This document shows, piece by piece, positions 1 through 12,484 of a DNA stretch of 64,000 nt. The notes beneath the pieces are model-generated. The model did not search any database. It saw nothing but the letters and a program-made list of their open reading frames with translations, and had not been told where the DNA came from. The stretch spans positions 3,472,001 to 3,536,000 of the forward strand of contig LSAX01000005.1 of the NCBI GenBank assembly GCA_001557505.1, given 5' to 3'. Every line of letters starts with the position of its first letter. The stretch's first letter is position 1. Source of the DNA: Reticulascus tulasneorum (Eukaryota; Ascomycota; Sordariomycetes; Glomerellales; Reticulascaceae). The position numbers were made by a program, and so were the translations under genes.

Positions 1-9
1 ACGTCAAGA

Positions 10-1379
10 ATGTGGTCGCCTCTAGTGCTCTTGCTCTTATCAACATGCGTCCGGTCGCTGCCGACGAGCGCCTCCCTGACCGAGCGACAGGACGACAAGC
101 ACTGGGTTGCAACATGGACTTCAATGCCGCAGGAGGTTGAGCAAAGCAATTTGCCACCATCACCATTCGTAAGTCGGGGCTCTTCGGCAAGCTAATGGCA
201 CGCTGACTCTGTAGAACGGCGGCAGCACCATGTTCAAGGATGCCACCCTACGCCAGACGCTGCACTTGTCCGTCGGCGCCGATCGGCTGCGCATCCAATT
301 CTCAAATACATTTGGAGGTAGCCCTCTGACAATCACAGAGGCGTCCATAGCTCTCCCCCAGGGCGGTGCAGCCGGCGTTGCGGGTATCGACACGGCGACG
401 CTTGCGGGTCTGACATTCGGTGGTGCCAAGTCGATTACCATCGCACAGGGCAAGGTCGCCTATTCTGATCCCGTAGACTTCAAGATTGCGGCTGGCGCCA
501 ACCTGGCCCTCACCATGTACCTACAAGCTGGGCAGGCATCGAGCCGGATCACCGGCCACCCGGGCAGCCGCACAACGTCGTGGATGCAGTCGGGAAACAA
601 GGTTAATGCAGCAACTATCACGGGAGCTAATACTAAGCATTGGTAAGTTGTTAGAGAGCAGAGTTTATTGAACTCCGCTGATTTAGTGTGAAGGTACTTT
701 GCCACTGTTGTGGAAACTTGGGCACCAAAGGACACCACCGCGCTGATTGTGCTCGGTGATAGTATCACAGATGGTCGGGGGAGTGACGATGATAAAAACA
801 ACCGGTAAGTGCTTGAAATACTGGGCAGAGGTGTAATTGCTAACATGCTATAATAGCTGGACCGATCTTCTCTTCGCGCGTATGGTTAAAGAAGGAATCA
901 CTAATGTCGCCGTGAACAACCAGGCCGCTGGCGGCAACGCCGTCCTTTCTGGTGGTCTCGGTCCGACTCTACTATCGCGATACAAGCGAGATGCCCTCGA
1001 GATGCAAGGAGTGAAGTACGTCATGATCTTCGAGGGCGTCAACGACATCGGCGCCAACGCCAACGCTCAGGGCCTTATCAACGCTTTCAAGCAGATCGTA
1101 GCAGATGCTAAGAAGGCTGGATATATCACGATTGGCGCGACCATTGCTCCATTTGCCGGCAACTCGTACTCGAGCGCGCAGCACGAACAGGCGCGTCAGC
1201 AGGTTAACCAGTGGATCATGGCACCAGGCAACTTTGACCACGCTGTAGACTTTGCCGGCTTCATCGGCCAGGGGGCAGCATTGAAAACGCAATTTGACGG
1301 GGGCGACCACCTGCATCCGAACGTGGCCGGCTATCAGGAGATTGCTAACAAGTTTCCTATCAACATATTTAAGAGCTAG
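10..1379 (+). CDS. Secreted SGNH/GDSL-type esterase (acylhydrolase)
   Basis: Four exons are inferred at 10-168, 215-642, 694-804 and 857-1379, joining in frame to 406 residues. The protein starts with a hydrophobic signal peptide (about residues 1-17), so it should be secreted. An N-terminal beta-sandwich-like region of about 190 residues precedes the SGNH hydrolase domain. The nucleophile block GDSIT lies at residues 217-221, the G-x-N-D block (GVND) ends at about residue 296, and the catalytic Asp-x-x-His pair is D383/H386. This arrangement matches fungal secreted GDSL esterases that deacylate polysaccharides or lipids; the substrate cannot be told from sequence. All catalytic blocks are intact. 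The start codon is the first ATG directly before the signal peptide, only 9 bases from the window edge, so an upstream exon cannot be fully excluded. Confidence 0.88.
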
Positions 1380-2075
1380 AGAGGCAATCCGGATATAATC
1401 TGGTTCTGTACATAAAAAGTCTACACCAAATGACCCTCTTTGGAGGATTTGTCTAAACCATAGCAAAAAAAAATCGTGGTTACTATTGTGACAGAGTATG
1501 ACGTGATCTTGGATTAGATTTAAATTCTCCTTTGCCCTCGCGTCAACAGAGATGCAACCAAGCCAAGATAATATCGGTCTACGATACTACGACCTGGGCA
1601 TCAAATCATTGCATTGCATATCTTATCTATGAAATGGGGCGAGCCTAGCTCTGTAAGCGCTTGTCCTGGCGCTTTTCACTAGTGCAACTAACGAACGCGT
1701 GCCTTTGTTACTTCCGCACGGTGTTTCGCGTCCCTCCGAGTCTCTGAAGTGAAGTGGTGGCTGTTTTGGTACTCCGACCCCAGTGGGGGAACACACCAAG
1801 TCTGTGCCCGATCCCGCGATTGGCCATTCACCGTTCGGGGATGAATTCTCGTACAGGCCGGGGTGACACAAACAATGCTGTTGGTGCGGTTTGGCATCAA
1901 TGAGGCGCAATGAGTTGATTAGCTTAAGTTGCGGGGTCTGGGAGGTTCCATGATGCCAGAGAGACCTTCCTCATCTCTTCGCCGATGTTATGTTGATTTC
2001 CTGGTCGCATTTTCCCGAAATCTAACCCTAGATCTCCTAGCATCAGGCTTCCTACCGCCCATAGATTGAGAAGAC
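1380..2075. other. Intergenic region, no gene seen
   Basis: About 700 bases lie between the esterase stop and the methyltransferase start. Short open frames on the minus strand (for example 1623-1910) have low-complexity, unfamiliar translations and no splice context. It presumably holds the esterase 3' UTR and the methyltransferase promoter. Confidence 0.5.
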
Positions 2076-3721
2076 ATGGCTACAACATATAATGAGTCGA
2101 TGGTATGCTCACACATTTATGCCTCATTCGTGGCTCCATTCGTCTTAATTACTTGACCAAAATCATCTAACAATCGAACAGGCCGATTCCGATTCCGCTA
2201 TCTCTATTGTATGTACTTCTACCAGCTTCCATAGTTCGAAGGATCTCTCTGTGCAATTCGGTGCCGCCGTCTGAGTGCATTTGGCGTCCCATCGATCCAT
2301 GAATCATCCAAGAAGGCCTCTGCTTTTATCTCCAGTCCCCTTGTGGGTCAATTCTAGGCTGACTTTATAATCAAATAGCCGCTCACAGAAAGCACTCTCA
2401 CTTCGCTGCGGTCGAGTGCCCGGCACTACCAGATAGAGAACGGCCGGACATACCATGCCGTGAGCGCCGGGAGTGAGGTACCTACTTGATAATCTTGTGT
2501 GCCATGACTACTGACGATCTGTTTGGACAGAATACCCATATCCAAACGACGCTGCAGAAAATGAACGCCTGGGTAAGTATCGCACCAAGCGCAATTGGCC
2601 ATCACCTAGCTCTGAGTAACAAGCTGGAAACCCAGACCTCCAGCATTACATGTGGGTTCTGACCCTCCGTGGTGCCCTCGCCAGGTGTCCCAAGGGCGAT
2701 GGCCCTGCAAAACGAGTCTTGGATGCTGGCACCGGCACTGGTATTTGGGCAATCGAGTACGGTAAGGAGAACGATGCCTACAAAATTCGAAATGTAAGCT
2801 GACGATAGCATTCCTATGGCTAAAGCCGATCTCCACCCTGAAGCAGAGGTATTTTATCATGTCCCATTCGATTTTTAGCATTGTCGTTCACACAATTCAG
2901 GTCATAGGCATTGATTTGAGTCCTATACAACCATCTTTGTGTGTTTCTCCCACTAGAAAGCTTCGATCTTGACTGATATGTGACCGTAGGGTGCCTCCCA
3001 ACTGCTCCTTCGAAGTAGATGATCTTGAAAGAGAATGGACGTGGTCACGGCCCTTCGACTTCATCTTCAGTCGAGTGCTAGCAGGAAGTTTGCAAGACTA
3101 TCAAGAATACGTCAACAATGCTTTTGCGTACGGATGGTCCAAGTTTCCCACCGTACCGGGCAACAAAGAGACTGACTATCACAGAAACCTCGAAGTTGGT
3201 GGTTACATCGAAATGCAGGACATCACGCTCCCTTGCCGGTCTGATGATGGAACACTTCCTGAGGACCTGGAATTGTACAAGCTTGGTCTTTACATCCAAC
3301 AGGCTAGCAGACAGTTCGGGCGTCCCATTGACAAAGCACCAGAGCTGAAGTCTATGATGGAGAGAGCCGGATTTGTGGATGTGGTCGAAGAGCAATATAA
3401 GTGGCCACTCAATCAGTGGGCTAGAGACCGATATTACAAGGAACTTGGAGCCTGGACATATCTGAATCTGGACAGTGGTCTTGAAGGTCTAACAATGGCT
3501 CTCTTCACAAGAGTCCTCGGTTGGACTCAGGATGAGACAGTCGTCTTCTGCAGCAAAGTTCGAACGCAGCTTCGAGATCTAAGGATCCATGGCTACTTTT
3601 CCATGTAAGTCTGCCACGGGGCGGGTGAATGAACGTTCTTGTTATTGGAATGATGCTGACGGCTCGGAATAGCTACGTTGTTTACGGCCGAAAGCCTGAG
3701 GGGTCATCCCAATCGCAATAA
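2076..3721 (+). CDS. LaeA-like SAM-dependent methyltransferase
   Basis: Nine exons are inferred: 2076-2102, 2182-2208, 2379-2472, 2531-2572, 2636-2761, 2826-2848, 2901-2938, 2990-3604 and 3673-3721, giving 346 residues. Hallmarks of the fungal LaeA-like class I methyltransferases appear in order: an ENGRTYHA stretch, a GKY-x-PND segment followed by ERLD, the SAM-binding loop LDAGTGTGIWAIEYA, then IGIDLSPIQPS and VPPNCSFEVDD. Members transfer methyl groups from SAM; some are global regulators of secondary metabolism, most have unknown substrates. Placement in the broad LaeA-like family is secure, but orthology to LaeA itself is not shown. The gene is unusually fragmented at its 5' end, with two 27-base exons. 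It ends about 130 bases before the convergent NACHT-ankyrin gene. Confidence 0.85.
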
Positions 3722-3850
3722 GAAAGGAAGATGGTTTCGGATTCCCAAGCTGATAAGATGTATCATAGAGCAAATCGATGTATGGTACTGTTTCTGTAGT
3801 CATATTCTTGCTAGCTTTCTAAAGTTGCGAGCCGCCGCCTAATTGCAAAG

Positions 3851-6800
3851 TTAGCTGTCTACCGTCCTATTCTCTGATATCCCGACTCGCAGTCTTTCCC
3901 AGAGTTCTTGGTGATTCTTAAACTTCGCAATGTCCCCAACTCCCAGGTTATCTGCTGCTCCATCAACTATTGCTCCCTGATCGACCAACATCGTGGCAAT
4001 CTCTAGCCTCTCTTGATTCAAAGGTTGTCCCTTTCGTCCGTAAAATCTCCCAGTGTCCAATGCAATGTGCAGCGCGGTAGGTCCTCCACCCCTAGGAATC
4101 CAGGGTATCTTATCCGCTTTAGGGCTGTCCAGTGAGCCGTCCGAGCGAGCATTAACATCAGCACCCGCCTCAAGTAGTAGAGAAACCATGGGCACACTGC
4201 CAGACATGGCAGCGAGATGCAGCGCTTGGCCTGTCCAGAAGTTGCCAAGCCATAGCCCAGAGGGCCTAATATGGTCCGCCCTGGGAAGCCTACTCCAAGC
4301 TCTGGTCGCTACGTGGACGCTAGCTCCAGCCTTCAGGAGAACGGCAACTGAATCTTTGTCGCCAGCCCAGATGGCGTAATGGATGGGATACCATCCTTCG
4401 CCGTCAGCGACCTCAGTATCGCATCCATTAGAAACAAGTTGTCGAACTACGTCGGTCTTAGCCTCCCATGAGGCAACATGAATAGCCCGTCGGCCTTTCC
4501 TGCATTGCATCTCAGGGTCAGCTCCGCCCGAGATCAACTCCTTCACCAATTCAGCATCGCCCTTTTCAGAAGCAAAATGCAATGCCGTCCAGCCATCTTT
4601 GCTGGCGATACTATCGTCTTTGCCCACGATACTAAGATCAGCACCCTGCTGGATCAGTATTCTCGCCGTAAGATTGTTCCCCGCCTTGATCGCGTGGCCG
4701 AGAAGACTGCAGCTGCCGTAAATAACATTCAGCCCGCCGGCTTTTTTGATGGCAGCACATACAAGCTCCATTGCCTCGGCATCATCTGGTATCTCAGGGA
4801 CACGAAGATATTTCATTTTTCCTTCCCCATTCTGATAATCTCTTTCCAAAAGAAATCTTAGCGATTCAAAGTTACCATGCAAAGCGGCGAGCATGATCGA
4901 GTCAAGTCCATTGTCGTCGCATTTGTACATATCGGCTCCAACATCAAGCAGAACCTTGACAACATCGCTCCAGTTCCCACTTGCTGCTCTATGCAGGATA
5001 TTTTTCTTATGCCAGTTAGTGGATTCATCGACAACAAGGCCTAGAGGAACGACCTCAGCAAGAATGAACTTGAGCTTCTCCGCGTCCGCTGAACTCGCGC
5101 CTTTGTACGAGAAAAGCCTTGTCAAACACAAGGTTTGTGGCAGCAGAGTCGCACCGTGCTGAACAAGAAAATGTACTGCGGCGGGTTGAAGGTCCGAAAT
5201 TGCGACTTCTAGCAAAGCATCCAATCGGCAGCTGGTTATGAGTTTCGCACCATGTCCTTCTAACTGCTCGAATAGTTTCCAATCTCGCCTACTAAGGGCA
5301 ATAGACATGGGAGTATGAATGCACTTTTTCCAATGATTCTCGTGGTCGCTTTGCAGTTCAGGAAACGAAAACTCAGTGCTTTGGCTCAAAGAATCGGAGT
5401 CACATCGTTGGAGGAGAAGATCGAGACATCTCTTTGTGTTATGGGCAATCACGCTTGTGTCCTCGGTGTAGTAGTGCCGGCAGCGGCCAAGTGCGAAATG
5501 GTGTATAACATTCCTCCCAACATTATCCATCGCATTGCAATCCGCACTTTCGTCGATCAGCCGCTTAATGATGGTATAATTTCGAGAATAAGCCGCATAA
5601 TGTATGGCAGTCATCCCCAAAACGTCTCTCTTCGCAACATCTGCGCCATTCAATAGAAGAAGACCTAGAATTCTGCTTGGAAGCTCAGTGTCCGAATCGA
5701 TGGCTGACAATCCACATGCCAGCATCAACGGGGATTTCGAAGCTGCACTCTCCTCGTGTCCGATTGTGACTTTATCATGCCGAACGCGTGCGTCCCCCTC
5801 GAAATACGCATTTGCATCCGCTCCGCCTTGGATGAGTGCGGCTGCTGTTTCTTCAAATCCATTCAGAACAGCTTGTTGAAGAGCAGTCAGGCCCCTACTG
5901 TCCTGAGCGTGTGGGTCTGCGCCACGTTCTAGTAGTATCCGCACAAACCGAGGATCCTTGCGAAGAGCAGCTGCATGGAGTGCTGTGCGTCCTCCGACCT
6001 GTTGGCAATTAGCGTCAACCCCTAGCTCAAGGAGAAGCCGCACAGCCATGAGGTTGTTGTCCCTGATAGCGACATGGAGGAACCTGGGTTTCCATGATTT
6101 TTTAGATTCAGCCGTAGACCAGCCGTATTCATCAAGATACCAGTCTAGGCCACGCACGCGCTCCGCTTTATTCATTGTTCTCCAGACATTGCCGACTGGT
6201 GGGTCAAAGCGGCCGGAGGACCACAACTTGCCAAGATAGTCAGGTGTCAAGTCCGTATCCAGAAGGACTTTGACGAGATCTCCTGACTGATTATCAACGG
6301 GGGAGCTGTCCGGATCCGTAGCAACCAGATCCAATAATATATCGCTGTGCTTCGAATACTGGCATGCCTGCTGGTAATTGAGAGTCTTCAGCATGACTTT
6401 AGGCTGTGTACTGAGATTCTTTAGAGACTGTTTGTGATGCTGCACGAGAGTTTCGGCGATTTTGATCTCCTGTCTTGCTACAGCCCATTTTAGAGCTGTC
6501 CAGTCGTGAATGTCGCGGAGCGTTTGATCCGAGTCTTTACCTAAGAGAAGCTCAACTGCAATCGTGTTGCCATTGACAACCGCCCAATAGATTGGAATCC
6601 ATCCTACCGAGTCCCGAACATTCGGGTCTGCTCCGGCAGAGAGCAGCATCTCAACCGCCTCAGAGCTCCCATTGAAGCACGCCCAGTGGAGCGGAGTCCA
6701 GTTTTGAGAATCTTGCGTAGACGGATTCATTCCACCTTTGAGAAGTTTCGATATCGTTAATCTCAAGTTCCAGTACGCTCCAACATGTAGCGCATTATGC

Positions 6801-8726
6801 CCATGAGGAATCGTCTCGAATGAGGCTCTCGTGAGATCAAAATCTTTTAGTTGGCTTTGGTAATGTAGAGCCTGAAAAGACGCTGAAAGAACTGGAGCAT
6901 TGTCCAATAGTTTGTTTATCAAGTGGCTGAATCTTGCTTCCACATCTTCTGACTGGACGTGCTTCCCCCAATGCCGCGCAGCATAGAGAAGGAATGGCAT
7001 CTTTTCGACCCGCGCAGCCATCTCCTCTGTGTTGGAGCATGGGCCTTCGGACAATGCTTTGCTGTTGAGATATAAGAGGCAAGCATTGAGGAGATCCACG
7101 TGGTATTGGCCAGGATCGCGATTGCGAAACCATTCATAAGCTGTTGCATGGACCATTCCAATGGTGCCGTCCTTCCTATTCAAAATCACGAGGCCAAGAC
7201 AAGCTCTTAGGATTATGTCAACTGTGGTGTGGTTCTCTTCATCAATCTCATCATCGCCATCGACAGCGAGCCCGTGAATGAGCTCGACCGTGGTAAGCCG
7301 CCTTTCAGAGATGGCAATCCACCCCATCGCTCGATGGGCCAAGGCACTACGCGATTTCGACTGGGAATCAATTCTTTTCAAGCTCGATTCGAATGCCTCG
7401 TCAAGCGTAGATGGAAATGCCCTCAATGCCTTCCGCATCTGCTTGACCGTCGTCAGATCCACTAGCTGGTCGACCAGAATCTTTGCAAGGAGGAAGCTGG
7501 AGGAAATACGGTCAGCTTGTGCAAATACAATGATTGGCTTATGCTTACATTCCATTAGCCTTTTTGAGGATTTCATCGACAAGATCGGTTGCGCAGCTCA
7601 GCAAGTCGCTCGCGTCACTTTCCTCAAACTTTCCCTCCACAAACCTCGTCATGTCTTCTATATTCGACTGGATCTCGATCTGAGATGCAGTCTCCAATGC
7701 AGACCGGATATCCGGGATATCCCTGCTTGTCACAAGCACTCGGCATTGAGATCTCAAAATTGGCGCTAAAAGGAGCAGAAGGTCTCTGGGCTTTTCCAGC
7801 TCGTCTAGACCGTCGATAATCAAATATGTCATTTGGTTCTTGCTGGCGGTGATAAAGGCTCCCAAAATCTCTGTCACATTGGGAGGCTGGTTCGCGCTCC
7901 TCCTCTCAATATACTTCTTAAGCAATTCGACGATATCCTCGCTACCTTGAACGATCGTCTGTCTCACCAAGCTCTGCACGACTGCTGCTTTCTGCTGCTG
8001 CTTTCGCTTGGAAAAGTCGCAGAAATAGCTCGCGACACAACCGCTGCCTGGCCGTAGCCTCTCAGACAAGTCCTCGAGGACAAGTGAAGCGATCACCGAC
8101 TTGCCGACTCCTGGTGCCCCGTGACACCAAAGGACCGAGGAGGAGCCCTTTCCAACCCATTCTTGGTACGCCTCAGACTCTAGAAGCCATTTGCCGGTTC
8201 CGGAGAAAGGGACGGAGGGTGGCTTCGACGTCTCTTCTGCACCCTGGACCCAATCCAAGAGAGTCTGACGATCTTGCTGGAGACTCAATTTGGCAACCTC
8301 GGTGTACGTTGCCGTTGACGTTGCCAGAACAAATGTAGATATGTAGTCGGAAAAGATAATGCGGAATCGCTGAAGATTTTCGATCTGCTTTTTGAGTTCG
8401 TTTTCTCGGAGAACCCAGAGAACCCTTGAGTGGTTCTTCTCAAGCTCATGGCGGAGAGATTTCAATTCCCGCTGACAATCCAGCATGACCTCTTCGGACA
8501 GCGACGATGGGCGTGGACGAACGACCTTCAGCCTCTCTGCATCCTGGGCAACTTCTTCAGCACGAAGCAGGACATCGGTCAATGCCGAGACCTCCTGCAG
8601 ATACTGCTTCTGCACTCGAGGGGCGGCGCGAACATCCGAAATGAAATTGTAGCTCAACTGTGTGATCTGTGCCGCAAGGCCGACGAGCGCTGCAATGCCA
8701 GAAGCAACTCCGACTATCTCAGCCAT
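3851..8726 (-). CDS. STAND/NLR receptor: NACHT NTPase with ankyrin repeats
   Basis: Two exons (8726-7549 and 7496-3851, intron of 52 bases) give 1607 residues. Residues 1-150 form a helical N-terminal region starting MAEIVGVASGIAALVGLAAQ, typical of fungal STAND proteins. The NACHT domain has Walker A GAPGVGKS (about 203-210) and Walker B YLIIDGLDEL (about 301-310), so nucleotide binding is likely intact. The junction restores the conserved FLLAKILVDQL segment after NACHT. A winged-helix-like linker follows, and from about residue 660 onward many ankyrin repeats are visible (repeated TALH-A, G-D-x-N/V, LL-x-x-GAD patterns). Fungal NACHT-ankyrin proteins are thought to act in non-self recognition, heterokaryon incompatibility or defence; the ankyrin part is the presumed sensor. 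No stops or frameshifts were seen. The N-terminal effector class was not assigned. Confidence 0.93.
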
Positions 8727-9875
8727 GATTGCTAACAGGAAATTGAGGTTGTCGGCCCGGATTTAGTCGACCTGGAGTGGAACTGTTATGGGAGCAAGCA
8801 GTCCATTTGAAATATAACAGTGCGTACGGTAGATTGACGATGCGACCGATCTTCGAAACCCTTACCAAACGTGCCTATTTTTAAATGGGCATGCTCGGCT
8901 TATGTAGCGAAGAAGGATGGTTCAGGTCGTTGGACAGAGACGAGCAAGACGCTGATCGGGGCTGTGCGTTTGGGGCTCTGTGGGAGGATGTGAATCCTTG
9001 TCACGAGCCTCGCGTCTTGCCGTGGCTGGGATGGCGCTGGTGCGCATTGATGCGAGATTCGCATTAACCATTGTTTGCTTCCGATATTCCTTCAGCTTGT
9101 GGCAAGATGGCGTTCCTCCTGCGGCCCCCATAATAATATCCCCACAGTTAAGCGGCCACTGGACTGCAGCCTTTAAAGAGACGACGAACGCCCACCCCAA
9201 GCCACACACTGACTAATTAAGGCTTGAATGGCAGGCAGGTAGAATATATACCAAGCTATCTGCCTAGGTATGGTGTGTTGGTACTGCAAGGTAGGTACCT
9301 AAGCAGATTGGGGAAGGTGATCAAGATAAGATAAGGCAGATATGTAACTGTACTGTGAGAGCGCCACCCATGCTGGAGGTCATCGGTGGCGCGCATCCTC
9401 CATTTCTAGAAGCCAGTCTGGTGGAAGAGTGCCCGTACAGATTACTCCCTAAAAGGCGGAAAATCAATATCTTCCACTTCACGATCTTCCATTCGTTTCC
9501 TGCCTTTTGGGTTCCGCCATAAGAGCCAGCGATTTAAAACGCCTCCATCGGTTCTTAGCCTATACCACCTCGTCCAGCAGGGGTTGCCCGAAGAATAATT
9601 CTCCGGAACACAATGTCCGCGCACCGCTGCTCACGAACGGGATGCCAATTGCCACCTCAAGTTAATCAATCTGCAGGGGTCTGCTGGAGTCGACGTCATT
9701 CGACATGACCTCAACCGGACTTCTTACAACTTTTCCCACTTCTTCCCCGAAATCTCCTATTTATTTAATTCTTCCTTTCTTCCGATTGCGCATCATCTCA
9801 CTGTCGGGCGATGCATCCCGTCGAAAAACAGACGAAGCGTTAGAACGATCACCGGACATTGGGATTGGCGTGACG
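8727..9875. other. Divergent intergenic region upstream of NACHT-ankyrin and surface-protein genes
   Basis: About 1.15 kb separates the two divergent starts, so both promoters should lie here. Around 9230-9310 there are repeated CCTAGGTA/GGTAGGTACC-like strings, common in fungal intergenic DNA. An ATG at 9705 is in frame with the downstream gene, but its extra 57 residues look unlike protein and are not used. No other gene is supported. Confidence 0.5.
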
Positions 9876-11040
9876 ATGAGCAGCCAGAGCCTCTACATCA
9901 GCAACGGCACCTGCTACACTGCGCCGGGGGAAAAGTTGGGCAAGAGTTTCATCCCGTGCGGCAATGATGCCTTTGGCCATAAAGCCTGCTGCGGAGCAGG
10001 CGATAACTGTCTGGCCAACAATGCCTGCTTCGGGGTCCACGGCTCTGGCTATGGTAGCTTTCTGACCTACATGGCCGGATGCAGTGACCCGGACTACGAA
10101 GACCCAAGTTGTCCCAAGAAGGAGATCGGTAAGTGACACGTCAAGATCATGTCGGAAGTGGGAAACGCAGAACTGACCCCTTTCAGATCAGCCATGGGTG
10201 GCCCTCACACTCTGCGACGACAGCGACGGTGCCTGGGCGATCTGCTCGCAAGAGGGTAACCCGTCGACCCTCCAGCCCGGCTCGTTCTGCACCTGCACCA
10301 ACGCGGCGTCAGCCACGGTAGCTTTCAGGGATTCTAATACGCTTAGCAGCAGCTGTTCACTACCCCAGAGCACCGGACAAAGCATCCAATTCTTCGCCGG
10401 TTATATCCCTACCTCTCCTCCATCGCCCGGAACAACTGCACCAACAGAAACACCAGGGCCAAGCTCTGGGCAGACCAGCGGTAACACGATTCCGACTGAG
10501 ACGGGCGCAAATACCTCTTCGCGAAGCGGCACAGGTGTGAGTGGAAGCGCTACACCCTCACAGAGCGAAAGCGGCGCTACACCCTCGGAGACTGGCAAAA
10601 GTTCAGGGCTTGGCACAGGCGCCAAGGTGGGCATCGGCGTAGGCGCAGCAGTCGGTGGCTTGATCCTCCTCGCCGTGATAGCAGTTCTCCTCGTCCTTCG
10701 TCGCAAGCGTCAGCGTTCGACACCTGAAGTAGAAAGTGCCAGCGCCAACGACAAAAAGACAAACAACCAGCACGTATCCACCATATCGACTACACCCAGG
10801 GTGTCGGAAGCTGATGGCCAGCCAGTGTCAGAGGCTGATGGAAAAGCTGCACGGCCGTGGAGTATGAGGAGTGAGCTTGAAGGGAGTCAGGTACAGCCGA
10901 CTCTAACTGAACGCGTAGGAGGAGGTGTGGTGATAGGTGATGCGCCTGGGGGGCATGTGAAAAAGAGTACTGATCTGAGTCCTGTCGCCGAACTACCAGG
11001 AAGTGAAGCTTGGCCGGACACCCGGCATAGACCCGCATAA
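9876..11040 (+). CDS. Cysteine-rich single-pass membrane protein, conserved fungal hypothetical
   Basis: Two exons (9876-10128 and 10187-11040) give 368 residues. The start chosen gives MSSQSLYISNGTCYTAPG, which matches my recollection of how this conserved Pezizomycotina family begins; an in-frame ATG at 9705 would add an unlikely extension. Residues 1 to about 165 are rich in cysteine, glycine and aspartate (NDAFGHKACCGAGDNC; SFCTCT), suggesting a disulfide-bonded outer domain. A Ser/Thr/Pro/Gly-rich stalk follows, then one membrane segment (VGIGVGAAVGGLILLAVIAV) and a basic stop-transfer RRKRQR before a cytoplasmic tail of about 120 residues. There is no obvious cleavable signal peptide, so insertion would rely on the membrane segment. 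This resembles cell-wall sensor or mucin-like architecture, but no function is known to me. Confidence 0.82.
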
Positions 11041-12484
11041 CGAAGACGGATGTAGGGCTTATCGACCATAGCTCCGTCATGAAAGGGGCGCGGGACGAAT
11101 TGTCATGGTTGAAGCTGGGAACCTACGGATCTTCCCGAGGACTCTAATTCTCTAATTGCAGCCTAGTGAGAAAACTGTTCAGGCATTGCATTACGTTGAG
11201 GTTATGATGAAGGACTCTTCATGAAACGGAGACAGGGAGTACACTTACCCCATAATGCGGTAGCATGTAAGAGCGTTGCGCGAGGGGTGTAGGTCGGCCC
11301 GCTTCGATTATCTCACCGGTCGGGTGGATGGAGTGAAAAGGACAAACACTTGTTTGTGCCAGGTCCTGCTTCATATCGGTGCTCTGCTGATCTGTGCCAA
11401 TGTAAATACGAAATAGAAGTCTCCTGCCAATATATTGTACTTAACAATATCCAAAAACTTTACAGTGAGTCCAGGAAGGTGCGGTTTGGCCTATTATTCT
11501 GTCAAGGCAAGGTTGTTTGCTATAGAGCCATGTCGTCGACAGCGAACCCGGATCTTCGCTCTGGCAAGGTCATGTGCCAATACGGGAGTATAGGAAACAG
11601 CTCAACACCAAAGTGCTTCCGCGTTGGGTCTAGACTATCAATCAGGAATCAACTTCCAATACCATTGCTAAGATTGAGATTGCATGTCAGGGTCTGGGAG
11701 CAGAGGCGCGCACCAGAACTGGCTTATAGACTGTCCCTGCACATTCGATATTGCAGTTGTTATTGAACGGGATCACATGGCATCTTTTCGATCCAATGCT
11801 CCATGTTGTATTGTGTTTAGAGACAGTCCGGAACTGGGGCCGCTGACGTTTTGTTCGTCTGGTCATGGTCCTGTCCTCCATCTCGGCCTCGTATCCCGCT
11901 TCCAACCCCAAACGGGACCCACTCTCGCACTCCGAGCGTGGCCGAGTCCCGAGATTTGAACAACAGGTTCGCTTGTCGGGAATCGAGACAAAGTGTACGA
12001 ATCGTTTATTGTACTTCTCATTTCGTGCAAATTCGTTTTTGAGATGACATTAACCCTGGCTAGATTATGAACCTCGCCTTTTTCGGTCGTCTCCGCAATA
12101 TGTTGCGGCGCACTGACTGCGACTGTTCCCACTGCAATCCCCAGATGACGTCGTTGACTCTACGGGACTTTCAGTTCTGCGCAACAAGACAAGGCAATTG
12201 CACTTCGCCAATAGTGTTAGTAGAGATCAAGCCTCTGTGTGAATGTATCGCCAAAACGTCTATAAAGTACATGACCCGCATTCTTATAAGTATATTCTAG
12301 TGTGCCCTTTGCGAATAGAGCCGTTTACGCTTTTACAAGAAATGTGAATAAACTCCTACAACCTTTTCATCCCTCAGGTCACTCCAAGCCGCAAACTCTT
12401 TCTTATTCTGATAACTCTACAACCAATCCCGGCTGTCATCTGGCATCCAAAGATATAGCACATCATAAAGCACATCACCGCATA
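11041..12484. other. Intergenic region upstream of the FAD monooxygenase
   Basis: This 1.44-kb stretch holds several short open frames with no recognisable protein character. A TCCGGAACT string at about 11827 also occurs at about 15400 in the regulator's promoter region. TATAAAG lies at about 12260, roughly 220 bases before the monooxygenase ATG, and could be a core promoter element. Confidence 0.4.

Noticed and set aside
1623..1910. 95-codon minus-strand open frame between esterase and methyltransferase
   Set aside because: Two overlapping frames are open over the same GC-normal DNA with unprotein-like composition; likely chance.
9705..9875. Upstream in-frame ATG extending the cysteine-rich membrane protein by 57 residues
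   Set aside because: The extension is low-quality sequence, while the ATG at 9876 gives the N-terminus I recall for this family.
11350..12300. Several 60-138 codon open frames upstream of the FAD monooxygenase
   Set aside because: No domain, overlapping on both strands, no intron logic.
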